Assembly: GCA_013399695.1 (NCBI GenBank) | Contig: VXAU01003736.1 | Span: 199,452 to 263,451, forward strand | Origin: Formicarius rufipectus | Taxonomy: Eukaryota > Chordata > Aves > Passeriformes > Formicariidae | Direction of reading: 5' to 3' | DNA: 64,000 nt | Notes under the pieces: generated by a model | The model's database searches: none | Told to the model about the DNA's origin: nothing | The model's input: only the letters and a program-made list of their open reading frames with translations | Shown: piece by piece, positions 63,385 to 64,000 of the stretch | How the letters are laid out: each line of letters opens with the position of its first letter | Numbering within the stretch: position 1 is the stretch's first letter | Program-made: the position numbers and the translations under genes

Positions 63385-64000
63385 AGAATCACAGAATGGT
63401 ATGGGTTGGAAGGGAGTTCAAAAATCATAAACTTATGGACTATCCTGAGTTGGAAAAGATGCACAAGCATCATCAAAGTCCTGCACAGGACAGCCCCGTG
63501 AATCACACCATGAGAGCCTGAGAGCATTGTCCAAACACTTTTTGAACTCAGGCAGGCTCGGTGCTGTGACCTCTTCCCTGGGTAGCCTGTTCCAGTGCCA
63601 AACCACCCTCTGGGGGAAGAGCCGGTTCCTAATTCCTAACGTAAATTTCCCCTAACTCAGCTTCACACTGTTCTCTTGGGTCCTGTCACTGGTTACCACA
63701 GACAAGAGATGAGTGCCTGCCCCTCCACTATCCCACATGAGAAAGTTGTTGACTGTGATGAGGTCTCCCCTCAGTCTCATTTTCTAAAAGCTGAACAAGC
63801 CAAGTCACCTCAGCTGCATCTTGGATGGCTTTGTCTCTAGGCCCTCATTTGGATGCTCTCTAATAGCTTTATAACCTTCTTATATTGTGGTGACCAAAAC
63901 TGCACACAATATTCAAGGTGAGGCTGCCCTATTGCAGAGAAGAGTGAGACAATCCTCTCCCTTGACTGGCAGTGATACTGTGCCTGATGCCCCACAGGAC
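63385..64000 (-). mobile_element. CR1 LINE, antisense, running off the window; possibly two adjoining 3' ends
   Basis: The + strand begins AGAATCACAGAATGGTATGG, TTGGAAGGGAGTTC, a CR1 3' terminus, and is followed at 63431 by ACTTATGGACTATCCTGAGT and TGGAAAAGATGCAC, which is a second CR1-like 3' start. The remainder matches the copy at 4601-5155 block by block, for example GAGAGCATTGTCCAAACACT and CCTGTTCCAGTGCC. This looks like one CR1 landing in or beside the 3' end of another. It is truncated by the window end. Confidence 0.9.

Larger units (their letters stand above)
46041..64000. other. No gene recognised: distal 3' UTR and/or intergenic DNA
   Basis: Apart from CR1 copies at 52.7-53.7, 61.7-62.7 and 63.4-64.0 kb, I see nothing I can name. 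No splice-linked coding exons, RNA genes or CpG-rich promoter are visible. The longest open frames (for example 49567-49854, 58567-58951 and 63024-63338) have no similarity I recognise. Further AATAAA hexamers at 46994, 48479, 49443 and later could extend the HCN1 transcript. An N lies at 52672 in a poly-T run. Confidence 0.7.

Overview
This window is vertebrate nuclear DNA, almost certainly from a bird. It is AT-rich, intron-dominated and dotted with fragments of CR1 LINEs, whose 3' ends (the ATTCTRTG-type tail, or its complement CATAGAAT) are recognisable in both orientations. CR1 is the dominant avian retrotransposon. Eight single-N positions, nearly all beside homopolymers or microsatellites, show that this is a draft assembly.

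One protein-coding gene can be supported: the 3' half of HCN1, the hyperpolarization-activated cyclic nucleotide-gated (HCN/Ih) channel 1, on the + strand. Four exons are visible with proper splice sites and matching phases: 2210-2356 (C-linker), 22703-22943 (end of C-linker and first part of the cyclic-nucleotide-binding domain), 40490-40654 (phosphate-binding cassette and C-helix) and 42517-43337 (C-terminal tail, ending in Ser-Asn-Leu). Together they encode 457 residues plus a stop. The pore and voltage-sensor exons lie upstream of the window. The exon lengths (147, 241 and 165 bp, then a long last exon) match my recollection of mammalian HCN1.

Layout: 1-2209 is the end of the upstream intron. 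2357-22702 is a 20.3 kb intron with one CR1 and several microsatellites. 22944-40489 is a 17.5 kb intron carrying several CR1s and a non-CR1 LINE remnant. 40655-42516 is a short 1.9 kb intron ending in a 10-copy, 22-bp minisatellite. A sharply GC/CpG-rich patch of about 1.3 kb covers that minisatellite and the last exon. From 43338 the sequence is AT-rich 3' UTR containing Pumilio-type motifs and several AATAAA signals. It also holds an exact 170-bp duplication delimited by Ns that looks like an assembly error. From about 46 kb to the end I see no gene, only more CR1 copies and unclassified AT-rich sequence; the 3' UTR may extend into this part.

I found no undescribed multi-gene system. The items most worth a second look are the minisatellite and GC spike at the last exon, the weak splice sites of the last intron, the non-CR1 (possibly RTE-type) LINE, an 18-bp exon-like match inside an intron, two perfect palindromes, and the N-bounded duplication.
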